DNA from: PZPK01 sp963974595
GTDB taxonomy: Bacteria > Pseudomonadota > Gammaproteobacteria > Pseudomonadales > Oleiphilaceae
Assembly: GCA_963974595.1 (NCBI GenBank)
Contig: CAXBDA010000006.1
Span: 1-64,000 of the forward strand
Reading direction: 5' to 3'
DNA length: 64,000 nucleotides
Shown here: positions 46,175 through 54,978 of the stretch, one piece after another
Numbering within the stretch: the stretch's first letter is position 1
Layout of the letters: each line of letters begins with the position of its first letter
Program-made: the position numbers and the translations under genes
Notes under the pieces: generated by a model
What the model saw: the letters and a program-made list of their open reading frames with translations, nothing else
Told to the model about the DNA's origin: nothing
The model's database searches: none

Positions 46175-46501
46175 ATGAGACACGACAGGCAGAACATCAA
46201 CCTTGACGATCAAGGATTTTTACTCGACCTAGATGACTGGACCCGAGAATTAGCCGAGCATATTGCCGCTACTGAAGGCATAGAGTTAAACTCGGCACAC
46301 TGGGAGATTATTTCGCTGTTAAGGGCATTTTACGACGAATTCGAAATTTCCCCCGCTATGCGTATTTTGGTAAAACACACCCAGAAAAAACTGGGGGATG
46401 AAAAGGGCAATAGTCATTATCTTCTTAGCCTTTTTCCTGGTAGTCCGGCTAAAATTGCATGTAAAATTGCTGGCTTACCCAAGCCTACAAATTGTTTATA
46501 A
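46175..46501 (+). CDS. tusE: TusE/DsrC family sulfur carrier
   Basis: TusE accepts persulfide sulfur from TusBCD and hands it to MnmA for tRNA 2-thiouridine. The 108-residue protein matches along its length: GFLLDLDDWTRELAEHIAATEG, HWEIISLLRAFYDEFEISPAMRIL, GNSHYLLSLFPGSPAKIACKIAGLPKPTNC. The reactive cysteine is the second-last residue, as in TusE. DsrC proper has a second cysteine about ten residues earlier; a Cys is present in KIACKIAG at that distance, so a DsrC-like role is also possible. No tusBCD genes are adjacent. Confidence 0.93.
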   Translation: MRHDRQNINLDDQGFLLDLDDWTRELAEHIAATEGIELNSAHWEIISLLRAFYDEFEISPAMRILVKHTQKKLGDEKGNSHYLLSLFPGSPAKIACKIAGLPKPTNCL

Positions 46502-46529
46502 AGACTCACCCATCAAAAGTTGTTTATAC

Positions 46530-47543
46530 ATGACTGATATTAATATTCTTCAAAGTAACCAGGAACACCCTTTTGCTCAATATGTTCGAATACTCGGAAA
46601 AGGCAAAAAAGGCAGCCGATCGCTGACCGAACAAGAAGCCTATGATGCAATGGATATGATACTTTCAGATCAAGTTGAAGATGTGCAATTAGGTGCTTTT
46701 TTAATGCTACTTCGGGTAAAAGAAGAATCACCCGAAGAGTTAAGTGGTTTTGTAAAAGCAGTAAAAAAACATATTTTGCCGCCAGAGTCATTAAATGTAG
46801 ATATTGACTGGTCATCATATGCAGGCAAAAGACGTCACTTACCTTGGTTCATTTTTAGTATATTGCTACTCAGCCAAGCGGGTTATAAAATTTTTATTCA
46901 TGGCGCGAGCGGGCATACCCATAACAGGCTTTATACTGAACAGGTGCTTGAAGATCTTGGGTTTAACACAGCAAGCTCTTGGGATGAAGCATCAAGTATT
47001 CTAAAAGCAACCGGCTTTGTATATATGCCTTTAAAACATATATCGTCACAACTTGCCGACATGATAAACCTAAGACACCTCATGGGTTTACGTTCACCCG
47101 TTCATTCATTATCGCGTTTAATTAACCCCTTGAATGCACAATTGGTACTCCAAGGTATATTCCACCCTCCCTATAGCGGGCTTCACCAAGAAGCGGGTCA
47201 ATTACTGAACTATCAATACGTGGCAGTGATAAAAGGTGAAGGCGGCGAAATAGAAAGAAATCCAGACGCTGGCAGCACGGTTAAATGGTCAACGCAAAAT
47301 GACATTGGCCAAGAAGAGTGGCCAGCATTTTTCTCGAAACGCCACGTAAAACCTCAAGAGCTGTCGCTGGACCATATGAAAAATATTTGGGGAAATAAAA
47401 TAGAAGATGAATACGCTGAAGGTGCAATTCAATGCACTTGTGCGTTCGCATTAAAACACCTAAAACCTGAACTTTCGCAATTAGAAGCATTAGAAGAAGC
47501 AAAGCAACTTTGGCTTAAGCGTGACATTAATTATTTTGGTTAA
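46530..47543 (+). CDS. TrpD2/YbiB-like phosphoribosyltransferase-fold protein
   Basis: From the ATG at 46530 the protein has 337 residues and resembles anthranilate phosphoribosyltransferase: FAQYVRILGKGKKGSRSLTEQEAYDAMDMILS, then LGAFLMLLRVKEESPEELSGFVKAV. The PRPP-binding GTGGD motif is replaced (HGASGHTHNR), as in the TrpD2/YbiB group, which binds nucleic acid rather than making tryptophan. MNLRHLMGLRSPVHSLSRLINP-type residues are conserved. It follows tusE closely (28 bases), the same pair as in Pseudomonas. Confidence 0.85.
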   Translation: MTDINILQSNQEHPFAQYVRILGKGKKGSRSLTEQEAYDAMDMILSDQVEDVQLGAFLMLLRVKEESPEELSGFVKAVKKHILPPESLNVDIDWSSYAGKRRHLPWFIFSILLLSQAGYKIFIHGASGHTHNRLYTEQVLEDLGFNTASSWDEASSILKATGFVYMPLKHISSQLADMINLRHLMGLRSPVHSLSRLINPLNAQLVLQGIFHPPYSGLHQEAGQLLNYQYVAVIKGEGGEIERNPDAGSTVKWSTQNDIGQEEWPAFFSKRHVKPQELSLDHMKNIWGNKIEDEYAEGAIQCTCAFALKHLKPELSQLEALEEAKQLWLKRDINYFG

Positions 47544-47622
47544 CAGGTGCCCGTTAAAAACCAAGTGATAGAGTTTAATACTGTTGGTTATTTATAAGAA
47601 ATTGCGACGTTCTTATTGCAAA

Positions 47623-49332
47623 TCAATTAGGAGGCGGTGGTGCGTAGCCATTCCATGTTGTCTGGGGTAACCAATTATTCAGTGGAACCACGGTAAAACT
47701 ACCATCACTGGCGACCACAAAATCAAACACTTCCCAAACAACATTAGGCGCCTCCTTTAAAGGTGGAAGTGTGTTCCAATTAACATTTTCATCCCCTTCA
47801 CCCGGAGGGGGGAGAAATACGGTTATAATGCCATTAATATTCAACTCTACTCGGGCGTCTGATATTCGTCTCATGCTCGGGTAAAAACCCGCGCTAATTC
47901 CATCAGAGCCAGGAAAATACTTACTTAACTCATTTCCCACAACATAGCGATATTTACCAGCTAATGGAAATTGAACAATAACCAGAAGTTCTTCCCCAGA
48001 AGTACCTGTTTCATAATCAGATAAGAATATGTCCATAAAAGGGAACTCCAGTAAATGCCCAACCATAGAGACTACAATATCCCAGTATGCATCATCTACT
48101 TCATATTTTGGCCCCTTTAAATCAGAATAGAGATAGTGATTATCACCATATTTAGCATCAATGAATGCAGAAAAGCGATCATCGGGTGTTGTCCAACTCA
48201 TCTTAACCGTAATTCCACCGTCTGAACTCACCAGACACTGAGCTAACTGCTCATCTATTGTATTGGTCGTCGTATTAATCGTGCTGGTTTGTACACCTAA
48301 CTGGAATCCAAATACCGTAACCGATGAATTAGCTTTTGCCGCAACTGAGAAGTTGCCCATTGCATCGGTAATCGTGTTTGCCGAGCCGGAATAATCATTC
48401 CCCTTAGAAATAACATTTATGTTCGACAAGCGCTTGCCGTTAACATCTTCTACACAGCCATGAATGAATACCTGGTCATATAATGCATCGGCATTCCATG
48501 TTGAAAAATGACTCACCTCGCCTTCATAATACCGCTCATTACCATCCGCCACTAAAACAGCGGAACCTTCTTCTACCCAAAGCCCAGTGATTTTATTGTA
48601 GTAATATAAGGGAATGATTGATGGTGGATTATCTGACTTATCTGCTAAAGGAATACGAATGGTAGATACAGCACTTTCTTTTAAGTTTAAGGCATTACCC
48701 TCACTGTCTTCAAATGTTGCCGTGATGGCACCAAAACTTTCTATTAATGCAGGCTCTGTCGTTGCACCAGCATTGGTGGCGATCATTTCACCCGGCATTA
48801 AATTAATGTCTTGAGTGGGGTCTATAATTGTCAAATTAAACACGGCCTCACCCTGAGGGGCGCTGCCATCTATTTTTACTAATGCGTCTGCCGGTAAACT
48901 GACACGGGCCGGTGAATCGTTATCGGTAAGCGTCTGTTGCAAACTAGCATCAAAGCGCATAGAAACATCAACGGGTAACAAACTGACATTAAAAATATTA
49001 TTAGCGGGCTCCTTATCGAGATAAATAACACCAGCATGTTCTGCAAAACCAGCCCCTTCGAAGTTGACTAAAAGTCTTGCAGCAGGTGGCGTACCTGATA
49101 ATGAATAACGGCCATCAGCTCCGGTAATAGTGGTATGTTCACCGGCTGTTATTTGTATATTCTGAAGGCCAACACCAGTATCGAAGTTAGCAACTCGGCC
49201 CGATATATAGACGGCCTCTTTGGCTGCCGCATTTTCTAGTGACTCTGTAGAGAGTGATGACTTATCGTTCGACCCACCACAAGCCATTAATGCCAAACTG
49301 CTAATAAGTATTGCACTGTATTTTTTATACAT
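47623..49332 (-). CDS. Large lipoprotein with carboxypeptidase-regulatory-like domains
   Basis: This 569-residue protein has a lipoprotein signal (SSLALMACGG, lipid cysteine 18). Two Greek-key, carboxypeptidase regulatory-like domains are seen, one at about 43-115 (ISGRVANFDTGVGLQNIQITAG) and one near 290-350 (IHGCVEDVNGKRLSNINVISKG). Between them is a beta-rich domain containing HFSTWNADALYD. The mature protein is acidic and probably on the outer membrane. It lies last in the Tad gene series, 102 bases after the OmpA-type gene. AAAAGGA precedes its ATG. No catalytic motif is visible. It may be a Tad accessory protein or an independent surface protein. Confidence 0.75.
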   Translation of the reverse strand: MYKKYSAILISSLALMACGGSNDKSSLSTESLENAAAKEAVYISGRVANFDTGVGLQNIQITAGEHTTITGADGRYSLSGTPPAARLLVNFEGAGFAEHAGVIYLDKEPANNIFNVSLLPVDVSMRFDASLQQTLTDNDSPARVSLPADALVKIDGSAPQGEAVFNLTIIDPTQDINLMPGEMIATNAGATTEPALIESFGAITATFEDSEGNALNLKESAVSTIRIPLADKSDNPPSIIPLYYYNKITGLWVEEGSAVLVADGNERYYEGEVSHFSTWNADALYDQVFIHGCVEDVNGKRLSNINVISKGNDYSGSANTITDAMGNFSVAAKANSSVTVFGFQLGVQTSTINTTTNTIDEQLAQCLVSSDGGITVKMSWTTPDDRFSAFIDAKYGDNHYLYSDLKGPKYEVDDAYWDIVVSMVGHLLEFPFMDIFLSDYETGTSGEELLVIVQFPLAGKYRYVVGNELSKYFPGSDGISAGFYPSMRRISDARVELNINGIITVFLPPPGEGDENVNWNTLPPLKEAPNVVWEVFDFVVASDGSFTVVPLNNWLPQTTWNGYAPPPPN

Positions 49333-49434
49333 TAAAAATCCTTTTAAAAGTAAGTAGTCATTACCGTCATTCTCTGGCGGCTTAATCTGTTACGGCCATA
49401 GATCGTATAGCTGCAATGCCGACGGGGGTATTAT

Positions 49435-50379
49435 TTATTGAAGAACAAGTTCTACACGTCGATTTATCGCCCTGCCCTCTTTTGTTGTATTGCTTGCTTT
49501 AGGTGAGAGTGCCCCTAAACCGCCAGAGTCTAATTGCTTAGGGTCAACGCCTTGCTCGGTGATTAAAAACTGTTTAACCGTATTTGCCCGGCTCTCTGAT
49601 AATTTTCTGTTGTATTCAGCACGACCCACATTATCAGTATGCCCCACCAGCACTACCTTCATATCTTTATTATTTTTTAACATATGACCCACCCGGCCCA
49701 ATGATAAATGGTGAGTTTGTTCTAGTATGTGGCTATTGAACAAAAATTTTATTCCGGGTATGTCGACATGGCCATTGGCCTCCAAGGTATCTGCTAATAA
49801 ACTATAATCGACAACAACGGGGTCAGGCTTTATTTTACCAGTATGAATAACATCAACCACACTTCTGGGCCTATTTGCAATATCGTTAACATAAAAGCTG
49901 ACATACCAGTCACCACCGCCTTTACGTGCATGCTTAGCAACGATGTAATACTGGCTGGCATGACCACCTTCAATTTCTTTTGAGAGGTATAATTTCCACC
50001 CGTTTACATCACCACACGCCTCTCTTTCGCATTCAAATATAATATCAAAACCCGCATCAATAATTGATGTCTTCATATTTAAGTTAATATTGTAAGCACT
50101 CTCAGAAGCTTCATAGTCATATATAGTTCGTTCTATTCGCCCCGAAAGTTCTTCGCTTTTTTGGGGCACATAACCTTCCTGCTCTGTCGATTCTGTGTCA
50201 GTAATATACACCATCGCACCGGTTATCAACTGATACACATCTTGCTTTTTAACACGACTCTGATGCTGCGTGGCCCCAGGAAGACCTTGCAACAAGGTCT
50301 GTGCGCCACTCAGTAATGAAACCGTAAGCATAAGTGAAAAGGCTAAAATTGCTTTTACCAACATACCTGTTAACGTCAT
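49435..50379 (-). CDS. OmpA-family peptidoglycan-binding protein
   Basis: This 314-residue protein has an N-terminal signal (to about residue 26), a middle domain of about 140 residues, and a C-terminal OmpA domain: IKFLFNSHILEQ, VVLVGHTDNVGRAEYNRKLSESRANTVKQFL, GALSPKASNTTKEGRAINRRVEL. The middle domain (RIERTIYDYEASESAYNI, GGDWYVSFYVN) resembles DUF4892, a guess. OmpA-type proteins are common companions of tad loci and may tie the pilus channel to peptidoglycan. It follows tadE by 28 bases. Confidence 0.85.
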   Translation of the reverse strand: MTLTGMLVKAILAFSLMLTVSLLSGAQTLLQGLPGATQHQSRVKKQDVYQLITGAMVYITDTESTEQEGYVPQKSEELSGRIERTIYDYEASESAYNINLNMKTSIIDAGFDIIFECEREACGDVNGWKLYLSKEIEGGHASQYYIVAKHARKGGGDWYVSFYVNDIANRPRSVVDVIHTGKIKPDPVVVDYSLLADTLEANGHVDIPGIKFLFNSHILEQTHHLSLGRVGHMLKNNKDMKVVLVGHTDNVGRAEYNRKLSESRANTVKQFLITEQGVDPKQLDSGGLGALSPKASNTTKEGRAINRRVELVLQ

Positions 50380-50407
50380 TGAACTATTCCTTTCAACATT
50401 GTATTAC

Positions 50408-51166
50408 TTACCATATAAACGGTGTTTGCATTTGCACGGTACTGGTTGCACTAATAGGGATCATGTAAATAGTTCTCCCTGCCAGTTTACTTTTTGCCAC
50501 AGCTCTGGCGGCACAGTTTATTTTCTTTAAAATAACATTAGGATCAGTAAATTTTAACTGAACGATTTCAAACAAAATTTTATTAGCCACTGGGATATCT
50601 AAGGAATAACACCAGCTTGTTCTTATCTTAAGTAAGTTTGCATCTTGAATATTCAGTATTAGCGTACCTGCTTTTTTTAGCTTATCACTTCTCACATTCA
50701 AGTTGTCATTGGGAATTTGCAATTCTTGCTGCTCTTTACATTTTGATGAAGAGCCAGAATTACAGTTTAAGGTATACATATTCTGTTTAAATGCTTTAAA
50801 GATACTGTAATCAGGGCTAATTATTTCTACTGGTTTCAATTTTAGCTGTGAATTATTAGCACTCAGCAGGGCTTTCCCATAACTCACAATACCGGGTGCA
50901 CCTTTCATATATAACGGCGCCATGGCTTCAATAAGCTTTGCCCTCATTCGCTCTTCACCTGAATCAGAGCAACCTTTACAGCGCCCTCTACCATGATTTA
51001 CAGAGCCCTCCCTTGCTGCCTGAAAAGTAGCATGATTAAGTGTTAGCTTTGCCTTATATAACATCCCCATTTGAAGGGTGCCCAATGTTAGTAACAGTAA
51101 AAGAGGCCAGGCAATAATATGCTCAACAAGCGCACTCCCTTTCTGGCATGTTAACTGCCCCTTCAC
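50408..51166 (-). CDS. tadE: TadE-like pseudopilin
   Basis: This 252-residue protein starts at GTG (51164-51166) behind AAGGAGAAGG. It has a class III prepilin-type start: CQKG, then SALVEHIIAWPLLLLLTLGTL, with Glu at position 5 after the cleavage Gly. A long periplasmic part follows, with several Cys residues (GRGRCKGCSDSGEE, LNCNSGSSSKCKEQ) that may form disulfides. TadE and TadF are minor pseudopilins of the Tad machine. It is larger than usual TadE (about 190 residues). Confidence 0.85.
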   Translation of the reverse strand: MKGQLTCQKGSALVEHIIAWPLLLLLTLGTLQMGMLYKAKLTLNHATFQAAREGSVNHGRGRCKGCSDSGEERMRAKLIEAMAPLYMKGAPGIVSYGKALLSANNSQLKLKPVEIISPDYSIFKAFKQNMYTLNCNSGSSSKCKEQQELQIPNDNLNVRSDKLKKAGTLILNIQDANLLKIRTSWCYSLDIPVANKILFEIVQLKFTDPNVILKKINCAARAVAKSKLAGRTIYMIPISATSTVQMQTPFIW

Positions 51167-51211
51167 CTAGCCTTCTCCTTAAGTTTAGTGATGCCGAACA
51201 CTAAGATATCA

Positions 51212-51559
51212 TCACAACATCCATGTTAATATTTGGCTCTTTTCAATCCCCAGCGCACTGGCTTGGCCTGCTTTCAGTTCAATAACGTAAGCGGCACTAA
51301 AACATGTTTTCATCCTATTAGGCTTTACTGTTCTGCTAATTTTTTTTACTTTTCCAGCTTTGTTCAGAAAAACAACATCCAAGCCATATTTCATCCCTAA
51401 AGTATGAATAGAATTGCATGGCGACATTAACAGGCCCTGTTTATCCGCCAGTGGTTTGCTGCCTAATAAACCTTTCATTCTTGCCAGTGCAGTATCGGCG
51501 ATCCACAATTCACAAAGCGGCTTGTTATTTCTTATTAACGTACTTTTTTTACATGTCAT
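51212..51559 (-). CDS. DUF192 family protein inside the Tad locus
   Basis: This 115-residue protein matches DUF192: LWIADTALARMKGLLGSKPLADKQGLLMSPCNSIHTLGMKYGLDVVFL and a final KAGQASALGIEKSQIL. It has no signal peptide, unlike many DUF192 proteins. The start overlaps the tadC stop by 11 bases, so translation is coupled to the Tad operon. DUF192 function is not established; structures show a small beta fold. The placement between tadC and tadE suggests a role in pilus assembly, which is inference. Confidence 0.85.
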   Translation of the reverse strand: MTCKKSTLIRNNKPLCELWIADTALARMKGLLGSKPLADKQGLLMSPCNSIHTLGMKYGLDVVFLNKAGKVKKISRTVKPNRMKTCFSAAYVIELKAGQASALGIEKSQILTWML

Positions 51560-52433
51560 ACATAAACTTCATTACGATGGGAAAACCCAGAATTACAAAC
51601 GTTAAGGGGAAAATGAAGGCAACTAATGGGAAAATTAATTTAACTGGCGCCTGCATGGCAGCCTTTTCAGCACGTTGAAAACGTTCAGTACGGCGTTGGT
51701 CTGCCTGTATTTTTAAACTTTCACCTACGCTGCTCCCTGTTTTTTCTGACTGGACAACCGCGGTGACGAAAGCCGTTATATCCCGAATTTCAAGCCTTTC
51801 AGACATCGAGCGTAATGATTCAGTACGTGACATTCCCGCCTTAATGTCGCGTAGAACCCGTTGAAACTCAACTTTTATAGCGCCTTCAGGCCCTTTGTCT
51901 ACTGCTTGCGCCATAGCCCCTGAAAAATTCATTCCAGCCTGTATAGCCATGACTAAAAAATCGAGAAATGTGGGTAATGACTTAATGATTTCTTTTTCAC
52001 GTGCTTTTCGTCGATCACTAAGTGATAAAGAAGGTAGCACCAAACCTACCAAAGCACCGATAGAGACATATAACCAGTCATGTATTTCTAACATAGCTAA
52101 ACCAAAATAGGTGACGATTGCCATCAATACGGTGGCAATCAGGCGTAGAGCAAAAAACTGTTCTGCGGTGAAAATATAGTCAATGGCTGAGCGTTTTAGA
52201 TCAGTATTAATTTTCACTAAATAATCAACCGAAAGACGTTCACCAATACAATGTGCAAGTAAATTAACCAGCGGCCACAAAAGTGTTAGCGACGGGGGAA
52301 GTGGATCCATATATTCACGATTTTCATCAGGTACCAACGACTTGATATTTCTGAATAATAAAAACAGCAATATAAACGTAGCGCCCACTAAAACAGCAAT
52401 ACCTATTTTTATGTACACCAAATTCTCAAACAT
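51549..52433 (-). CDS. tadC: Tad secretion system inner-membrane protein TadC
   Basis: TadC is the second of two GspF-like platform proteins of the Tad machine. The 294-residue protein has an N-terminal helix, helices near residues 96-145, and a C-terminal pair. The T2SSF core is AIQAGMNFSGAMAQAVDKGPEGAIKVEFQRVLRDIKAGMSRTESLRSM. It overlaps tadB by eight bases. Confidence 0.93.
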   Translation of the reverse strand: MFENLVYIKIGIAVLVGATFILLFLLFRNIKSLVPDENREYMDPLPPSLTLLWPLVNLLAHCIGERLSVDYLVKINTDLKRSAIDYIFTAEQFFALRLIATVLMAIVTYFGLAMLEIHDWLYVSIGALVGLVLPSLSLSDRRKAREKEIIKSLPTFLDFLVMAIQAGMNFSGAMAQAVDKGPEGAIKVEFQRVLRDIKAGMSRTESLRSMSERLEIRDITAFVTAVVQSEKTGSSVGESLKIQADQRRTERFQRAEKAAMQAPVKLIFPLVAFIFPLTFVILGFPIVMKFMYDM

Positions 52434-53274
52434 CGATATTCACTATTTTTCTGATGAAATATATTCCTATCGTCATAAAAACGACAAAAAACACACACAC
52501 GGCCCAACCGATTGGGTCTGTAAACAATTTTGCCATCGCCACCGGTTCAATTTTTGAAATCACATACCCTAACAGTAAAGGTAATAATCCCATCACCCAG
52601 CCTTGGGCCCGGCCCTGTGCTGTTAGTGAGTCAATTTTTCCTTCCATTTCTATTTTTCGTCGAATCGTTTCTGACATCCTCGCGAGTACTTCAGCCAGGC
52701 TGCCGCCTATTTCCCTAGATATTTTCATACCTGAAATCACTAAACGCATTTCTGGTACCGGCATTCGTTCATATAAATTATCTAAAGCATTTTCAAAACT
52801 CACACCCAAACGAAGCTCTCTCATGAAAAGTCCAAATTCTTCACTAATCGCACCACTGGTTTCTGAAACCAGTGTTTCCAAGGCCATATTTAAGTTAGCA
52901 CCAGATTGCATCATGGTAGATAGCGAGTGAAGCGCATCGGGAAACTCAACAAGAAACTTATTTTGTCGACGCTGCCTTAAAAAGTTATAAAGAAACCTTG
53001 GGCTATACGCCAGAACAAGCGATACCATGAGAGCAATCACCCAAGCATCTGTTATCACCCAAACTGCAATAAATGAAACGATCAACGTAATTATATTAAT
53101 AAGAAAAAGTTTGTCGGGATCAATAAATATAAACATGTCTCCCAGTGTTGTATTTGCATTGCGTGTAAAGCCATCTCGATATTGATTAGCCGCACCCACA
53201 AAGTGAGGTGATGCGGCTATAGTGATAAGTACCACGGCAAAAAAACCACACAGACCTATAATTAAAAGCAGCAT
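52426..53274 (-). CDS. tadB: Tad secretion system inner-membrane protein TadB
   Basis: TadB pairs with TadC as the membrane platform on which the TadA ATPase acts. The 282-residue protein has the N-terminal helix LLLIIGLCGFFAVVLITIAA, helices near 58-92, the T2SSF core DALHSLSTMMQSGANLNMALETLVSETSGAISEEFGLFMRELRLGVSFENAL, and a final helix. Its ATG overlaps the tadA stop by one base. Confidence 0.93.
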   Translation of the reverse strand: MLLLIIGLCGFFAVVLITIAASPHFVGAANQYRDGFTRNANTTLGDMFIFIDPDKLFLINIITLIVSFIAVWVITDAWVIALMVSLVLAYSPRFLYNFLRQRRQNKFLVEFPDALHSLSTMMQSGANLNMALETLVSETSGAISEEFGLFMRELRLGVSFENALDNLYERMPVPEMRLVISGMKISREIGGSLAEVLARMSETIRRKIEMEGKIDSLTAQGRAQGWVMGLLPLLLGYVISKIEPVAMAKLFTDPIGWAVCVFFVVFMTIGIYFIRKIVNIDV

Positions 53275-54965
53275 TACAGTACCCTGCCTTTATTAAAAAT
53301 GCTTAGATCTACATCTACTCCCCGGCGAGATAGGTCTTCGTAAAACTCTGGTATCAAGCCTGTTGCAATAAAAGTGCCTTGGGTTTTTCCTTTGTCATCA
53401 TAACCTTGCTGTTGAAACTTGAATATTTCACCCAACTGAACAACCCCGGCTTCAACACCTGTTACTTCTGCGATACTGGTAACACGACGACTGCCACAAG
53501 AAAAACGGGTTTGCTGAATAATAATATTCACGGCAGAAGAAATCTGCTCTCTTATAGCCAGGACAGGTAGATTCATGCCTGACATTAAAACCAATATTTC
53601 GAGGCGAGAAATACAATCTCGCGGTGAATTAGAGTGAATTGTTGTTAGTGAACCATCGTGCCCGGTATTCATTGCCTGAAGCATATCTAATGCTTCTCCA
53701 CCACGACACTCACCGACAACGATTCTATCGGGCCTCATGCGCAGGCAGTTTTTAACCAGCTCTCTAATACCAACCTCCCCCTTACCTTCCTGGTTAGGAG
53801 GGCGGCTTTCAAGCCCTACTAAATTCGGTTGATAAAGCTTTAATTCAGCTGCATCCTCTACTGTTATAATGCGCTCATCATCAGGAATATTGTTAGACAA
53901 CACATTAAGTAATGTTGTTTTTCCTGATCCCGTTCCACCTGATATGACAATATTGCGCTTATGGACTACGGCTATATCCATAAATTTTGCCATATCGGCG
54001 GTAATTGACCCAAACTTAATCAGGTGGTGCCACTCCAAACGTTCTTTCATAAACTTACGTATAGAAATACAAGGCCCTTTTAGTGCTAGTGGTGGTATCA
54101 CTGCATTTACTCGCGAACCATCTTTTAATCGTCCGTCTACCATAGGAGAACTTTCATCTATTCGACGTCCTAATGGCGCAACAATTCGCTCAATTGCGCC
54201 AATAATGGCCCTATCATTCGTAAAGGTAATTTCTGACAATCTCACCTGACCATTCACTTCATAGTAAATTTCATCACGAGCGTTAACCATAATTTCACTA
54301 ACATCGTCACGAGCAATAAGATCTTCAAGTGGCCCTAAACCAATAGCCTCTGCAATAACTTGTTTACCCATTTCGACTTTATCCAGCGAATCAGGGAAAT
54401 CATCCATTTTTGATAGAATTTCGTCTATCGCTTGCCGGGTAAACCCCCATAACGCATCATCACTCATTTCATTAACATTAACGCGCCTTAAGTCCATAAT
54501 TTCAAATAACTTGCTATGTACGATCCCTCTCCATTTTTCAAGATGCTTTCGTTTTAGCAGGAGCTCATTAGTTGCGCCATTTTTAGTATTAAGCTCAGCC
54601 AGCTCTACTCTTGCATTGTTTGAAATCAATGCGTCTTCCTGGGACAAACTGTCTAAACAGGCTTGCTTTTTTGCTAACGTTTTTACCGTAATACAATAAT
54701 CCCCCAGACTGATTAAGTCTTCGTTTGAGAGCGGGCCGAACTTATCTATATTAATGTTATTCACCAATGTACCGACTTTACTGCCATTATCAGCGATATA
54801 GAGTCCGTCTGAATTAAGCTCAAGCTTTGCATGGGTTTTACCAATTTTCCAACCACTAAGAACGACTAGATTATCTTTTGATTTCCCGATACTACATTCA
54901 TTTTCACTACAGGTGACTCGAGAAACATGAGTCCCTTTTTTGGTTTTTACTGCCACTTCAAACAT
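53274..54965 (-). CDS. tadA: Tad ATPase TadA/CpaF with N-terminal FHA-like domain
   Basis: This 563-residue protein is longer than usual TadA (about 430). Residues 1-95 have the FHA pattern: CSIGKSKDNLVVLSGWKIGKTHAKLEL and ADNGSKVGTLVN. A helical linker follows, then the CpaF secretion ATPase with Walker A SGGTGSGKTTLLNVL, Asp box IITVEDAAEL, RPDRIVVGECRGGEALDML and the His box GHDGSLTTIHSNSP. The ATPase should power Flp pilus extension. Phosphopeptide-binding positions of the FHA part differ from consensus. The protein sits in the usual place between rcpA and tadB, but tadZ is missing. Confidence 0.92.
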   Translation of the reverse strand: MFEVAVKTKKGTHVSRVTCSENECSIGKSKDNLVVLSGWKIGKTHAKLELNSDGLYIADNGSKVGTLVNNINIDKFGPLSNEDLISLGDYCITVKTLAKKQACLDSLSQEDALISNNARVELAELNTKNGATNELLLKRKHLEKWRGIVHSKLFEIMDLRRVNVNEMSDDALWGFTRQAIDEILSKMDDFPDSLDKVEMGKQVIAEAIGLGPLEDLIARDDVSEIMVNARDEIYYEVNGQVRLSEITFTNDRAIIGAIERIVAPLGRRIDESSPMVDGRLKDGSRVNAVIPPLALKGPCISIRKFMKERLEWHHLIKFGSITADMAKFMDIAVVHKRNIVISGGTGSGKTTLLNVLSNNIPDDERIITVEDAAELKLYQPNLVGLESRPPNQEGKGEVGIRELVKNCLRMRPDRIVVGECRGGEALDMLQAMNTGHDGSLTTIHSNSPRDCISRLEILVLMSGMNLPVLAIREQISSAVNIIIQQTRFSCGSRRVTSIAEVTGVEAGVVQLGEIFKFQQQGYDDKGKTQGTFIATGLIPEFYEDLSRRGVDVDLSIFNKGRVL

Positions 54966-54978
54966 TATCAGTACCTCG

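Noticed and set aside
46398..46529. N-terminal extension of the TrpD2-like protein
   Set aside because: It lies within tusE in another frame. The ATG at 46530 fits the family start.
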